This document shows positions 46,601 to 56,435 of a stretch of 64,000 nt of DNA, in pieces. Every line of letters begins with the position of its first letter. The first letter of the stretch is position 1. Location: the NCBI GenBank assembly GCA_963719005.1, contig CAVRAR010000014.1, positions 1,488,001 through 1,552,000 of the forward strand, written 5' to 3'. The DNA comes from G963675935 sp963719005. Lineage in GTDB: Bacteria > Planctomycetota > Planctomycetia > Pirellulales > Thermoguttaceae. The notes under the pieces were generated by a model. That model worked only from the letters and a program-made list of their open reading frames with translations, searched no databases and had not been told where the DNA came from. The position numbers and the translations under genes are program-made.

Positions 46601-47678
46601 AGCGGCTGCTGACAATAACCTGAAGCAGATCGGTCTCGCGTTGCACGACTATGCTCAGGCCAGCAAAGTCTTTCCTCCATCCTCGGCAGTCGATGCCGAC
46701 GCCATCACTGGCGCGGCCGGCCGTCGGCACGTCGGGATGACCCAAGAAGAGTTGGACCGCCTCGTGGCGAATGATCCCGTGGCGCGACAAATATCGACGG
46801 AGTTGGGCTGGAAGAAGATGGACCAGGCATACACCGAAGGCCGGATAAAGCCAAATGCACATGGCACATACGCCAACCGGTACGGCGAGGAAGTGAAGAA
46901 GCTCCAGAAGCGATACGAGGAGCGTGTGAACAAGCTGCGTCTCTTGGCTCGCAGTAGGGCAGCTTTTGCAAGAGACATGCGGTCGGGCAAAGACGAATTG
47001 TCGGCTCTTCCCTTGGACGATAACAAGCCGCTTGACTTCCCCGACGCCGCGGAATGGCAGCGGCTAGCAGCCGCGCGCAAAGATAAGTACAGTTCGATGG
47101 ACCTGGCTGAGAAGACCGCGGACATGGAGAAGGCGGCGAGGAGAGCGGCGCCGACTATCGCTCGGGAAGAAGAAGAGGGGATCGTTCCGGAAGCAAGATC
47201 GGAGCCTCCGGCGGCGCATGTGATGGGCGGCTTGCCCACAATGGGCAAGCAGGACCTCCTCGGCACGCGAAGCCTCAAGATCAACCTGCTTCAGACTCCC
47301 CCGGTCGCGGATGACGTGCTCACCTTCCGCAGCCTGGGCGTCGATCCCGAGTTGGTCGTCACGCTGGCCAATCACCAGCGGCTCTCGGCCCTTGGCTGGG
47401 GACTCGCGCTGATCGTGGTGCTCGTCGGCGTGGCCATCACCCGGCGGCCGGCGCGAAAGAAGGCGACGCTGATCCTCGCCGTGATGGCGTGCTGGCCACG
47501 ATCGTTCCGCTGCTGACCGGCGGCATCGAGATCGCCTACTTGTGCAACATGCTGTTTTACGCGGCCTGCTGGCTGATTCCGTACTACGTGGCGGCTTTCG
47601 CGGTTTGCGCATTGTGGAGATCATGTCGGCGGGCGTGCCCATTCTGCGCGCCGAGCACCACCAGCGCCACTGCGGTGA
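43628..47678 (+). CDS. Giant secreted/membrane protein 2 of a tandem triplet
   Basis: About 1,350 residues merged, with the end uncertain. The ATG at 43628 overlaps the stop of gene 1. Signal peptide (CVIAATAIAVLCIPNASSVA) is followed by the shared module IFVPFSDLHVLLQQQPKRVL, then LGREEYEDLLKKA. Several one-base breaks occur (near 44225, 44630, 45785, 46130, 46205, 46365 and 47490) while the protein sense stays continuous. Near 46571-46680 an ESARRAAADNNLKQIGLALH segment resembles DUF1559 pseudopilins. Charged helical regions then lead to C-terminal membrane helices (LALIVVLVGVAITR; LATIVPLLTGGIEIAY; FYAACWLIPYYVAAFAVCAL). A TGA at 47676-47678 is a plausible stop. Confidence 0.55.
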
Positions 47679-47689
47679 AATCGGCGACG

Positions 47690-50600
47690 ATGCTGCTGAT
47701 CGCAGTCGCGATTGCAGGAGTAAACGTTCTTGCGAAGCCGCAAGCGGCTTTGGCGGGAAATCCGGAATCGAGCGGCGGCCCTTACGTTGATCAAGTGGTT
47801 GAGCCGCTCGCGCCGGTCAACGTGCCCGACGATGCGGTGATTCTGCCTTACGATCCCGACTGGCGAAACGGGGCGAAAGACGCCGATCGCGTTCTGGTGC
47901 CGTACGACAGGTACGTCGAGCTGTGGAATCGGGTCCACCCGGACAAGAAGATCGAGACGAAGGCCCCGCCCGCCCCTTATGCGCTGGCCGGCGCGGCCTA
48001 CAAGACGCTGTTGGAAGGCGACGAGTATCTGCTGGTGACCGGCCAGTTGCAGATCGACGTGTTCTCCGACGCATTCGTGCAGATTCCGCTGGGCTTGAGC
48101 GGCGGCGTGCTGGCGCAGGCCGAATTGGACGGGAAGCCCGCGCGACTCGAGCGCGACGCGCCGATCCGCAAACCCGCAAGCGGCGACCGTTCTCTACGTT
48201 TCCGGCAAGGGGCGGCACAAGCTGGACCTCTCGCGTGCGTCTGAAGCTCTCGCGGCAAGGCGGCTGGCGAGTCGTGCAGGGCGTGTTGCCGGCGGCCGCG
48301 GCCAGTTCGCTTTCGATCGTCGTGCCGAAGCCGCACACCGAGCTTCGTCTGGGCGAAGTGCTCGACCGCCGCAAGTACGATACCGAGAAGGCGGACGAGA
48401 CGATCCGCACGGCCCTGGGTCCCGGCGGCGCGGTGAGCATCCAGTGGCGGCCCGTCGTGGCCGAGGGGCAAATCGACCGCAGCCTGACGGCCGTTTCCAA
48501 CGCCGTGTTCGACGTGCAGGAGGACGGCCTGCGGCTGGCGTGGCAGCTTGGGCTCGAATTCCGCGGCGGCCAACGCGAGCAGTTCCGCGTGAATCTGCCG
48601 GCCGGCTATCTGCTGGAAAAGGTCGAGGGCAACAACGTCCGCGGCTGGGAAATCCGCAAGACCGACCGCGGCCAATCGGTCGAGGTCACGTTGCTCCAGC
48701 CGGCGAAGGATTACGAACGCTTCACGTTGCGGCTGTGGCGCGGCGGCCCGGTCGGGACAAAAGGAGATGGCCGCAGTTCGACGTGCCGCAAGTCACCGTG
48801 TCCGACGCCGCCTTGCACACCGGCCAACTGACGATTCGCCACAGCCCGCTGTTGGAACTGCGCACGCTCGACCGCTCGGGCGTAACGCGGACCGATCTGC
48901 CCGGCGACGCGGCCGGCGCGGCCGGCGGCGAAGATAGCCCGCTGGGCATTCAGACCGTTCGAGGCGTACACGTTCGCGGCGGTGCCGTTTACGGTTCGGC
49001 TGTCGGCCGCGCCGGTGTCCGCCCGCGTGTCGGCCACCGTGCAGACCGTGCTGAAGCTCGCCGAATTCGAGCGGAACCTGGAAAGCAACATCAACTTCGA
49101 CGTGCAAGGCCGCCGCATCTACCAGTTGCGGATGCTGCTGCCCGACGGGCTGCGCCTCGATCGCGTGCTGGCCCCCGGCGCGTACCAGTACGCCGTGACG
49201 AAGCAGGGCAAGCGTTCGCTGCTGACGATCTATCTGGCCGACGGTCAGGAGGGCAACGTGCCGGTGCGGATTCGCGGGCGGCTCGGCGGCGAGGGGGCGA
49301 TGACCGAGCTGCCGCTGCCGAGGCTCGACGTCCTCGACGTGGACCGCCAGCAGGGCGACGTCGCCGTCCAGGTCGATCCGGCCTTCGACGTCGAAGCCGT
49401 GAACCTGACGAACTGCGAACCGATCCTGCTTGGGCCAATTGTCGCCGTGGCTGAACCCCGAGCAGCAGCGAGTCACCCGGCTCGGGCTGCATTATCGCCA
49501 GGGCGACTACTCCGGCACGCTGCGGCTGCGGCTGCGCAAGCCCGAGGTCGACCTGCGACACGATCACCAACGTCCGGGTGACCGACCGGGCGTTGGAGGA
49601 GACGATCCTCTTGAATTTCACCATCCAGCACGCCGGCATTCGCAAGCTTTCGTTCCTGCTGCCCGCCACCATGGCCGACAGCCGTATCAGCGTCGAGAAG
49701 CTGCGGCAGAAGACGGTCGAGCCGGTTAGCAAGGAGGCGGGCTCGCCGGTGCGGGTGACGATCGAATTGCAGGACGAGGAGATGGGCCTGCTCCACGTGC
49801 TGGTCGAAAACGACCGGCTGCTGACGCCCGGCTCGCACGACGTGCCGATTCCGATGATCGCGAAAAGGGGGACTGTCCCCCTTTTCCGAACGGGTCGTCG
49901 CTACGTGGTGATCGAGAACGCCGGGCGCGACGAGGTAGTGGTCGAGCCCGACAACACGCGGGAGATGGAGCCGTTGAGCAATCGGCAGAAGGAATGGGCG
50001 ACGCTCCGCGACATTCTCGGCCGCGAGATGACGATGGCCTACCTCGTGGCGACCGATGCACGCGAGCCCCGGCTTGCGTTTCACACCGAGTCGCACGCGG
50101 CGGTGGCGACCGTGAAGGCCCGCATCGGCCTGGCCGAAACCACGCTGGTGGTCGACGACAACGGGGCGTATCGCGGTCAACTGATTCTGCGGATGGACAA
50201 CGCCACCGAGCAATTCCTGGAGATTCGCCTGCCCGAGGACGCCCGGCTTTGGACGGCCCGCGTGGCCGGCGACGCGGTCAAGCCGACGAACGTGCCGGGG
50301 GCGGCCAGCCCGCGGAACGTGCGGATTCCGATCATCAAGACCGCTCGCGGCGACTTGTATTACGACGTCGTGCTGAAGTACGGCGGCAAGATGCCGGCCT
50401 TCGGCGCGATCGGCTCCGTCGAGTTCCCTCTGATCCGTTGCCGAAACATCACGCCCGACCTGAGCCAGGTTCGCCTCTACGTGCCGACCGACAATCAGTG
50501 GTTCGATTTCGGCGGCACCATGCGGCGGGTCGGCGAAGAGGCCGACTTGCAGGCCGGATACGTCAAGTTCCAGACGAAACAGACCGAGCAAATCGTCGAG

Positions 50601-51980
50601 GCGCTGCAGCGGGGCGACAAATGGACAAAGATTCGCGCCAAGACCAGCCTCCAGGCCCAGCAGTGGCAAATGCAAGAGTACCAGTCGTCGATTGTACCGG
50701 AGAAATCCAATTCCGATTTGCAGTCCGAACTGTTCTTGAACAACAGCATTAACGAAAGGGCGAATCAGGAGTTGGCGAAGGAAGAGAGAGCGCCGGCGGA
50801 GGGTGAAGCCCAATACAACCGCCAGCGGCTCAATGCGGTATACCAATCGCAGCAGACGCAACGGGCGAGAAACGTCGTCAACGACGTCGGCGGCAACTGG
50901 GGCGACACCGTCGAAGAGAAGCCCGCCGCCGATTCGACCCGCGAAGGTCTATTCGCTGGCGAAGGGATGAAACAGAACAAACTCAGAAGACTGTTCAGAA
51001 TGGACGTTGCGACGAAAGACCGGAATGTCGAAGACACGAAGGGCGATGCATCCGGCAACAGTAGCAAAAGATTCGCTGGCTTCGCAGGGGGTCAGTTCAA
51101 AGGCCAAATTGGGATCCAGAACGGCGGAAACGTTCAGCAGCAGCCTTCGGCCGCGCAAGTCCTCCATGTTGTACCGCAGTTTTCGCCGCAGGCGGGCAAT
51201 TTCGCCGCCAACGCACAACCGCAAGATCGCGGCTACCAACTGGGCACGCAAGACAATTTCAGTCAGACCACGCAAGCGCAGCGCAGTGCGGACAACAGCG
51301 AGGCGTACCAGCGATACGAGCAGCGGCGGATCCAGCAGTTGGGCTTGGCGGGAGCATACACCAAGGGAATGGCCGACGTGAGCTACTATGGCAACGGCCT
51401 GACTCCGGGCGGGCGAGGCGTCCCCTCGACGCCTGCGGCCGCAACGCCCTTGCCACCCGCGCCCAGCGAGGCTTACGGGCCGCGCGGCCCGGCGAAAGCC
51501 GCCGAGCTGCCTGCCGAAGCCGAAACCGCCCTGCCGGCGCAGGAAGAGCCGACTCCGGCAGCGAAGGCGAAGGCCGTCCAGCAAGCCGACGCCGGCTTGG
51601 CCAGCCTCGATTTCGAGCTGCCCACCGGCAACCCATCGCGTTGGACGCTCTATCGTTTCACGACCCCGCGAGGCGACGAGCAGATCACCGTCCGAAATAT
51701 GTCGAACAATCTCGTGTGGCGGCTCGTCGAAATCCTTTGCGTGGCGGCGGCGCTGCTGGTTCTATGGGCAGTGATTGTCATGATTCGGCACAGGCTGTTC
51801 CATTGGATGACGCATCCGATCATCGCGGCGGTGTTGATCGCCGTTGGCGTGATTTCGCTCTGCGGCGGTCTGATGCCGATCATCGGCGTGATCGCGCTGG
51901 TGGCCGGCTGCGCGGCGGCGATCCAGCGATTGACGTCGCCGAAGCCGTCAAAGCCGCTCGCGGCTTCGCAGCAGGCATAG
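47690..51980 (+). CDS. Giant secreted/membrane protein 3 of a tandem triplet
   Basis: About 1,430 residues merged. Signal peptide MLLIAVAIAGVNVLAKPQAA, then LAG; its end is encoded by a family F palindrome. The shared module is VILPYDPDWRNG...RVLVPYDRYVELWNRV. Breaks near 48180, 48775, 48960, 49435 and 49555 each shift the frame by one base; from 49578 onward the frame is clean. A family A motif (49860-49887) is translated as AKRGTVPLFRT. A Gln/Asn-rich region (about 50650-51300) precedes C-terminal membrane helices (ILCVAAALLVLWAVIVM and two more). The tail KPLAASQQA is again family F sequence. Confidence 0.58.
47734..47748. repeat. Family F palindrome in the signal peptide of giant protein 3
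   Basis: gaagccgcaagcggc encodes KPQAA next to the predicted signal cleavage site LAKPQAALAG. Confidence 0.6.
49860..49887. repeat. Family A short palindrome inside giant protein 3
   Basis: aaaagggggactgtcccccttt is nearly self-complementary (only the central base mismatches) and is in frame. Confidence 0.7.
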
Positions 51981-52021
51981 TCGAAAGAAATCGGTCCCCT
52001 CTCCCAAAGGGAGAGGGGAGA
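51953..52021. repeat. Family F and family E palindromes at the end of the triplet
   Basis: gccgctcgcggcttcgcagc (51953 onward) encodes the last residues of giant protein 3. cccctctcccaaagggagag (51998 onward) then separates it from the convergent maf gene. Confidence 0.6.
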
Positions 52022-52025
52022 AGGA

Positions 52026-52619
52026 TCAGCCGCGAAACTGCGCCAGCATCTCGGCCAGCAGTTCCAGGGGGAGGCCGACGACGTTCGACTCGCTCCCTTC
52101 GACGACGTGGACCCAGTCGAGGCCGTCCTGATAGCCGAATGCCCCGGCCTTGCCCTGCCACTGACCGCCGGCGATGTACGCATCGAGCAGCTCGGGCGTG
52201 AGCGCGTCCATCCGCAACGTGGTCACGGCCACTCCCACCGCCGGCTCGCCTTCGGGCAGGGGCCAAAGACACAGGCCGCTGTAGACGCGATGCTCCTGTC
52301 CGCCGAGCAGGGCCAACATCGCCCTGGCGTCCTCCCGGTCGGCCGGCTTGCCGAGAATCTCCCCGGCGCATTCCGCCACCGTATCGCAGCCAAGAATCAC
52401 TCGCGTCAACGGATCCTTGCGGACTCGCCCGGCAACGTCGGCGGCCTTTTGCCGGGCGAGGCGGACAACGAGTTCCGCAGGCGTTTCGTCGCCGCAAGTC
52501 CCGCTCTCGGCATCGTCCGAAGGCGGAAGAACCTCGAAATCGTAGCCCGCCGCCGCCAGCAGTTCACGCCGCCGCGGCGAGCGGCTCGCCAGAATCAGTT
52601 TCGGAAGGTGCTTTGCCAT
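52026..52619 (-). CDS. maf: Maf-like nucleotide pyrophosphatase
   Basis: House-cleaning nucleotide pyrophosphatase (dTTP/UTP or modified nucleotides), 197 residues. It opens with LILASRSPRRRELLAAAGYD, the family signature. VILGCDTVAECAGEILGKPA and EHRVYSGLCL follow; the end is GKAGAFGYQDGLDWVHVVEG plus ESNVVGLPLELL. ATG at 52619 (MAKHLPKLI) is chosen; the longer frame upstream crosses a family D repeat. Confidence 0.94.
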   Translation of the reverse strand: MAKHLPKLILASRSPRRRELLAAAGYDFEVLPPSDDAESGTCGDETPAELVVRLARQKAADVAGRVRKDPLTRVILGCDTVAECAGEILGKPADREDARAMLALLGGQEHRVYSGLCLWPLPEGEPAVGVAVTTLRMDALTPELLDAYIAGGQWQGKAGAFGYQDGLDWVHVVEGSESNVVGLPLELLAEMLAQFRG

Positions 52620-52705
52620 GCGGCTCGTCGTAGGAGGGCGTATCTGGTAGACTGATTGACGAACTGATCCGTTGTCGTGCGAATGAAACGCCCCGCGACG
52701 AACCA

Positions 52706-52786
52706 AACGCCCCGAGACTGCGGTCGCGGGGGAAATTGCGGTTGTTCTCGCACTTCTGCCCCTGCGACCGCAGTCGCGGGGCGTTT
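52706..52786. repeat. Palindromic element family D, copy 2
   Basis: acgccccgagactgcggtcg (52707 onward) pairs with cgaccgcagtcgcggggcgt (ending 52784). It lies in the divergent gap between maf and the pseudouridine synthase. Confidence 0.78.
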
Positions 52787-52854
52787 GACGTGACACCGTG
52801 GTTCCAGTCTCGTACAGTCGCTATCGAACCAGTTTACGCTGTTTTTCGCCCCTG

Positions 52855-53595
52855 ATGAATCCCCCCTCGACGTTGCACGTCCTTTACGAGGACAATCACT
52901 TGCTGGCCGTGGCCAAACCGGCCGGCCTGCCCACGATGGGCACGCCGGAAGGCCGGCCGACGCTGCTGACCCTGGCGAAAGAGTACGTGAAACGGCGCTA
53001 CCAGAAGTCGGGCAACGTCTATCTCGGTGTCGTCAGCCGGCTCGACGCCCCCGTCACTGGCGTCGTGCTGTTGGCCCGAACCTCGAAAGCCGCCGCACGC
53101 CTGACCGAACAATTTCGCAGCCGCGGCGTCGAAAAGACCTATTGGGCCATCGCTGAAGGCGTCGTCGAGCCGGCCGACGGCCGATTGGTCGATTGGCTCG
53201 CCGAGGACGAGCGGCACCGGCGGATGCACGTCGTCGGTCCCACCATGCCTGGGGCGAAAGAAGCCCGGCTCGCGTATCGCCGGCTTGGGGACTGTCCCAA
53301 TTTTCGCGGGCGCCGCGGCGAGGCCGTGGTCGGCGAAAATGGGACCGTCCCCTTCAACGTTACCTGGTTGGAAGTGGAATTGGAGACGGGCCGCAAGCAC
53401 CAGATTCGGCTGCAACTGGCCAGTCACGGCCATCCGGTAGTCGGCGATCGGAAGTACGGCAGCGTCGTCCAGTTCTCGCCGGGCATCGCATTGCACGCCC
53501 GGCGGCTAGTGATTTCGCATCCCACGACAGCCGCACGGATCGAGATCGAAGCCCCGTTGCCGCCGGCATGGCGACTGTTTGGCATTCGGGCGTAG
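52855..53595 (+). CDS. RluA-family RNA pseudouridine synthase with an in-frame palindrome
   Basis: Isomerises uridine to pseudouridine in rRNA or tRNA, 246 residues. VLYEDNHLLAVAKPAGLPTM opens the catalytic domain. SRLDAPVTGVVLLARTSKAA contains the catalytic Asp; the usual His before RLD is Ser here. LEVELETGRKHQIRLQLASH is the second signature. Between AYRRL and TWLEVELETG, about 24 residues (GDCPNFRGRRGEAVVGENGT, then VPFNV) come from a family A palindrome, in a loop that is normally short. ATG at 52855. Substrate position unknown. Confidence 0.9.
   Translation: MNPPSTLHVLYEDNHLLAVAKPAGLPTMGTPEGRPTLLTLAKEYVKRRYQKSGNVYLGVVSRLDAPVTGVVLLARTSKAAARLTEQFRSRGVEKTYWAIAEGVVEPADGRLVDWLAEDERHRRMHVVGPTMPGAKEARLAYRRLGDCPNFRGRRGEAVVGENGTVPFNVTWLEVELETGRKHQIRLQLASHGHPVVGDRKYGSVVQFSPGIALHARRLVISHPTTAARIEIEAPLPPAWRLFGIRA
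53287..53352. repeat. Palindromic element family A inside the pseudouridine synthase
   Basis: ggggactgtcccaattttcg (53287 onward) pairs with cgaaaatgggaccgtcccc (ending 53352), except at one or two positions. In frame. Confidence 0.85.
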
Positions 53596-53614
53596 CGGCA
53601 GCGCAGGAATTGCG

Positions 53615-54247
53615 TTAGACCAGCGGCGGGATTCTTGGCGGCTGGCGGCCGGCTGCCTGGTCTTGCCACGCCGCCAGCAACTCCTTTGCGTGCAGCGACG
53701 CCCATTCCAGCACCAGTGTCTTCGCACGCGGCGGGAGATAGCCTGCGACGAATTCCACGGGAGTGATGCTGAACGCCGCCCTGGCCGAGTCGTAGGCCAC
53801 GTGGAACCGCGGCGGGGGCGAAACGCGGCGGTCGAGCATGATCCTCATGCCGAAAAAGCCGCTAATCTCGACCGCTTGTTCGACGTCAAAGTCGTCCTGC
53901 GCCTGACCGGCCGACGCGGCCTCGTCCTCCGGCCCTTCGAAACACTTCTCGAACCGCCGGATGACCTCGCTCTCCTCGGTGTCGTCGTAGATGACCCACC
54001 ACTGGCCCTCGTGGCTGCAAAACGCCACCGGCCGCCGTCCGAATTCGACCTGAATAGGCGTTTCGATGGCGCGGTGCCAATCCTCGAACTCCTCGGGCGT
54101 GAGCACCCGGATGCAGTGTTCCGCCCCTTGCAGCCCGTCACGGACGCGGATCCACTCGCCACGGCCGTCGTGCTCCTCGGGTGGGGGCTTGTTGTGGAAG
54201 TACTCCACCAGCATGTCAAAAAGCTTCTCGACGTAACGATAGTCCAC
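53615..54247 (-). CDS. Protein with C-terminal DUF4160 domain
   Basis: About 210 residues; the start is GTG at 54247 with ggagagg upstream. The C-terminal half (about 125-205) matches DUF4160 (ISGFFGMRIMLDRRVSPPPR then FHVAYDSARAAFSI, and AKTLVLEWASLHAKELLAAW). The N-terminal half (FEDWHRAIETPIQVEFGRRP) is not assigned. DUF4160 genes often pair with DUF2442 in small two-gene units; no such partner is visible, so no toxin-antitoxin claim is made. Confidence 0.72.
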   Translation of the reverse strand: MDYRYVEKLFDMLVEYFHNKPPPEEHDGRGEWIRVRDGLQGAEHCIRVLTPEEFEDWHRAIETPIQVEFGRRPVAFCSHEGQWWVIYDDTEESEVIRRFEKCFEGPEDEAASAGQAQDDFDVEQAVEISGFFGMRIMLDRRVSPPPRFHVAYDSARAAFSITPVEFVAGYLPPRAKTLVLEWASLHAKELLAAWQDQAAGRQPPRIPPLV

Positions 54248-54504
54248 GCTCTCGACCTCTCCTTTCAGCTCGCTCGGCAGGAATGAGGAAAAAACGGCTG
54301 CGCGCCTCCACCCCTCATTATACAGCGTTTTCCGCCAGCGCTAATGGGGGCGCACAGTCCCACAGCGCCACGCCAGCGGTAAAATGGGACGGCAGCCATC
54401 TTGAAATCCTGCGGCGAATCGCATATCGTGACTCAGTTTGCCGGGCGGGTGAAGCCGCAAGCGGGCAAGACGCCAATCGACAACCCCCAATCCCGTTTTC
54501 CACC

Positions 54505-56282
54505 ATGCCTATCATCGTCCAGAAGTTCGGCGGCACCAGCGTGGCCGATAGCAAGAAGATACTCGCCGCGGCCCGAAAAGCCATTCGTACCCAGTTGGAA
54601 GGCAATCAGGTCGTCATGGTCGTCAGCGCGATGGGCAAGAACACCGATCTGCTGGTCGACATGGCGAAGGAAATCACCGACGAACCGCCCGCCCGGGAAA
54701 TGGACATGCTGCTGTCGACCGGCGAGCAGGTGAGCGTGGCGCTGATGGCGATGGCGATCACGTCGCTGGGCCACAAGGCGATCAGCCTGACCGGGCGCAG
54801 ATCGGCATCATCACCGATAGCACTCATACGAAAGCCCGCATCCGCTCGATTTCGACCGAGCGGATTCACCAGGCGTTGGACGAGGGGAACATCGTGATTG
54901 CGGCCGGGTTCCAGGGGATCGACGAATCGAACAACATCACGACCCTCGGCCGCGGCGGCAGCGACACGACGGCCGTCGCCTTGGCGGCGGTGTTGCAGGC
55001 CGACGCCTGTGAAATCTACACCGACGTCGACGGCGTCTACACCACCGATCCGCGCATCGTGCCCGAGGCCCGGCAAGTCAAGCAGATCAGTTACGACGAG
55101 ATGCTCGAGCTGGCCACGGCCGGGGCGGGCGTGATGCACAACCGTTCGATCGAGTTCGCCAAGAAGTTCAACGTGCCGGTGCACGTGCGCAGCAGTTTCA
55201 GCGACAATCCCGGCACGATGATCGTGCGCGATCCGGAGGCGGCCGGGACCGCGGTCTGCGGGGCCGCGATGGCGAAAGACGAGGCCCGCGTCACGGTCCT
55301 CGGAGTTCCCGACCGCCCGGGCGCCGCGCTGAGCATCTTCTCGAAGGTGGCGGCGAAGAACATCGCCATGGACATGATCGTGCAAAACGAGGGGGCCGAC
55401 GGACGGGCCGACCTTTCTTTCATGGTGCTGCGCGACGACCTGCCCGGCACGCTGCGGGCGGTCGATGCCGCCGTCAAGGAACTCGGCGCCGAGGGCTGCG
55501 ACTACGACGAGAACGTGGCGAAGATTTCCGTGGTCGGTTTGGGCATGGCCACGCAGCCCGGCGTGGCCGGCGAGATGTTTCTCGCCCTGGCCGAAAAGGG
55601 GATCAACATCCACATGATTACCACCAGCGAGATCAAGATTTCGGTGGTGGTGGCGCGGGAATTCGCCCAGGAGGCCCTCCGCACCGTTCACGAGGCGTTC
55701 AAGCTCCACGTTCCGCCTTCCGCCGCGGCGGCCCATGCCGGCGGTGCGGCTGCCGTCTCCTCCAATTCCACCGCGGAAAGGCTCGTTGCCCGGCTCCAGC
55801 GGATGGAAAAGCTGATTATCGACGGCGTCGACCTCGACGAGTCGCAGTCGCGGATCACGTTCATCGGCCTGGCCGACATCCCCGGTCTGGCGGCCCAGAT
55901 TTTTGCGGAGTTGGCCGAAGCGGGCGTCGTCGTCGACATGATCGTGCAGAGCATCGGCCGCGAAAACCGGGCGAGTATATCCGTGACCGTCGCACACCAG
56001 GATCTCGAAACGACCCTGCGAGTCGCCGCCGAACAGATGAGCCTGCTCGGCTGCCCGCCGCCGACGCACTGCCCCAAGGTAGCCAAGCTCTCGGTCTACG
56101 GCGTCGGCATGAAGAGCCATACCGGCGTGGCCGCCCGCATGTTCCAATCGCTGGCCGACAACGGCATCAACGCCGAATTGATCAGCACCAGCGAGGTGCG
56201 GGTGAACGTGGTGATCGACGGTCGCGACGGTCCCAGGGCGCTGGCCGCGTTAAGAGAAGAATTCGCCGACGCGATGGTGTAG
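54505..56282 (+). CDS. lysC: Aspartate kinase with duplicated ACT pairs (one frameshift)
   Basis: Phosphorylates aspartate in lysine/threonine/methionine synthesis; about 592 residues merged. The kinase domain starts IVQKFGGTSVADSKKI and has EMDMLLSTGEQVSVAL and LGRGGSDTTAVALAA. The regulatory part is long, with two successive ACT pairs (VTVLGVPDRPGAALSIFSKV and VGLGMATQPGVAGEMFLALA; then ITFIGLADIPGLAAQIFAEL and YGVGMKSHTGVAARMFQSLA). This four-ACT layout is known in some cyanobacterial and planctomycete enzymes. A one-base break near 54800 (accgggcgcag instead of accggggcgcag) is probably an error. Confidence 0.92.
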
Positions 56283-56435
56283 TCCGCACTGGACGCGTGG
56301 GAAATCCGTTCGTAGTTCCGCCCTTAGGCGGACGTGCCGGTGTGCCACTGCTTGGAACAAGCAGTGCGGGATGCGGACTGTCGAGAGGGCACCGCTTGTT
56401 CCAAGCAGTGGCACACATCTTCGCGACGCCGTGGC
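56283..56435. repeat. Inverted repeat between lysC and a convergent gene
   Basis: gtgccactgcttggaacaag (56341 onward) is the inverse of cttgttccaagcagtggcac (ending 56414). It may terminate transcription. Confidence 0.7.
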
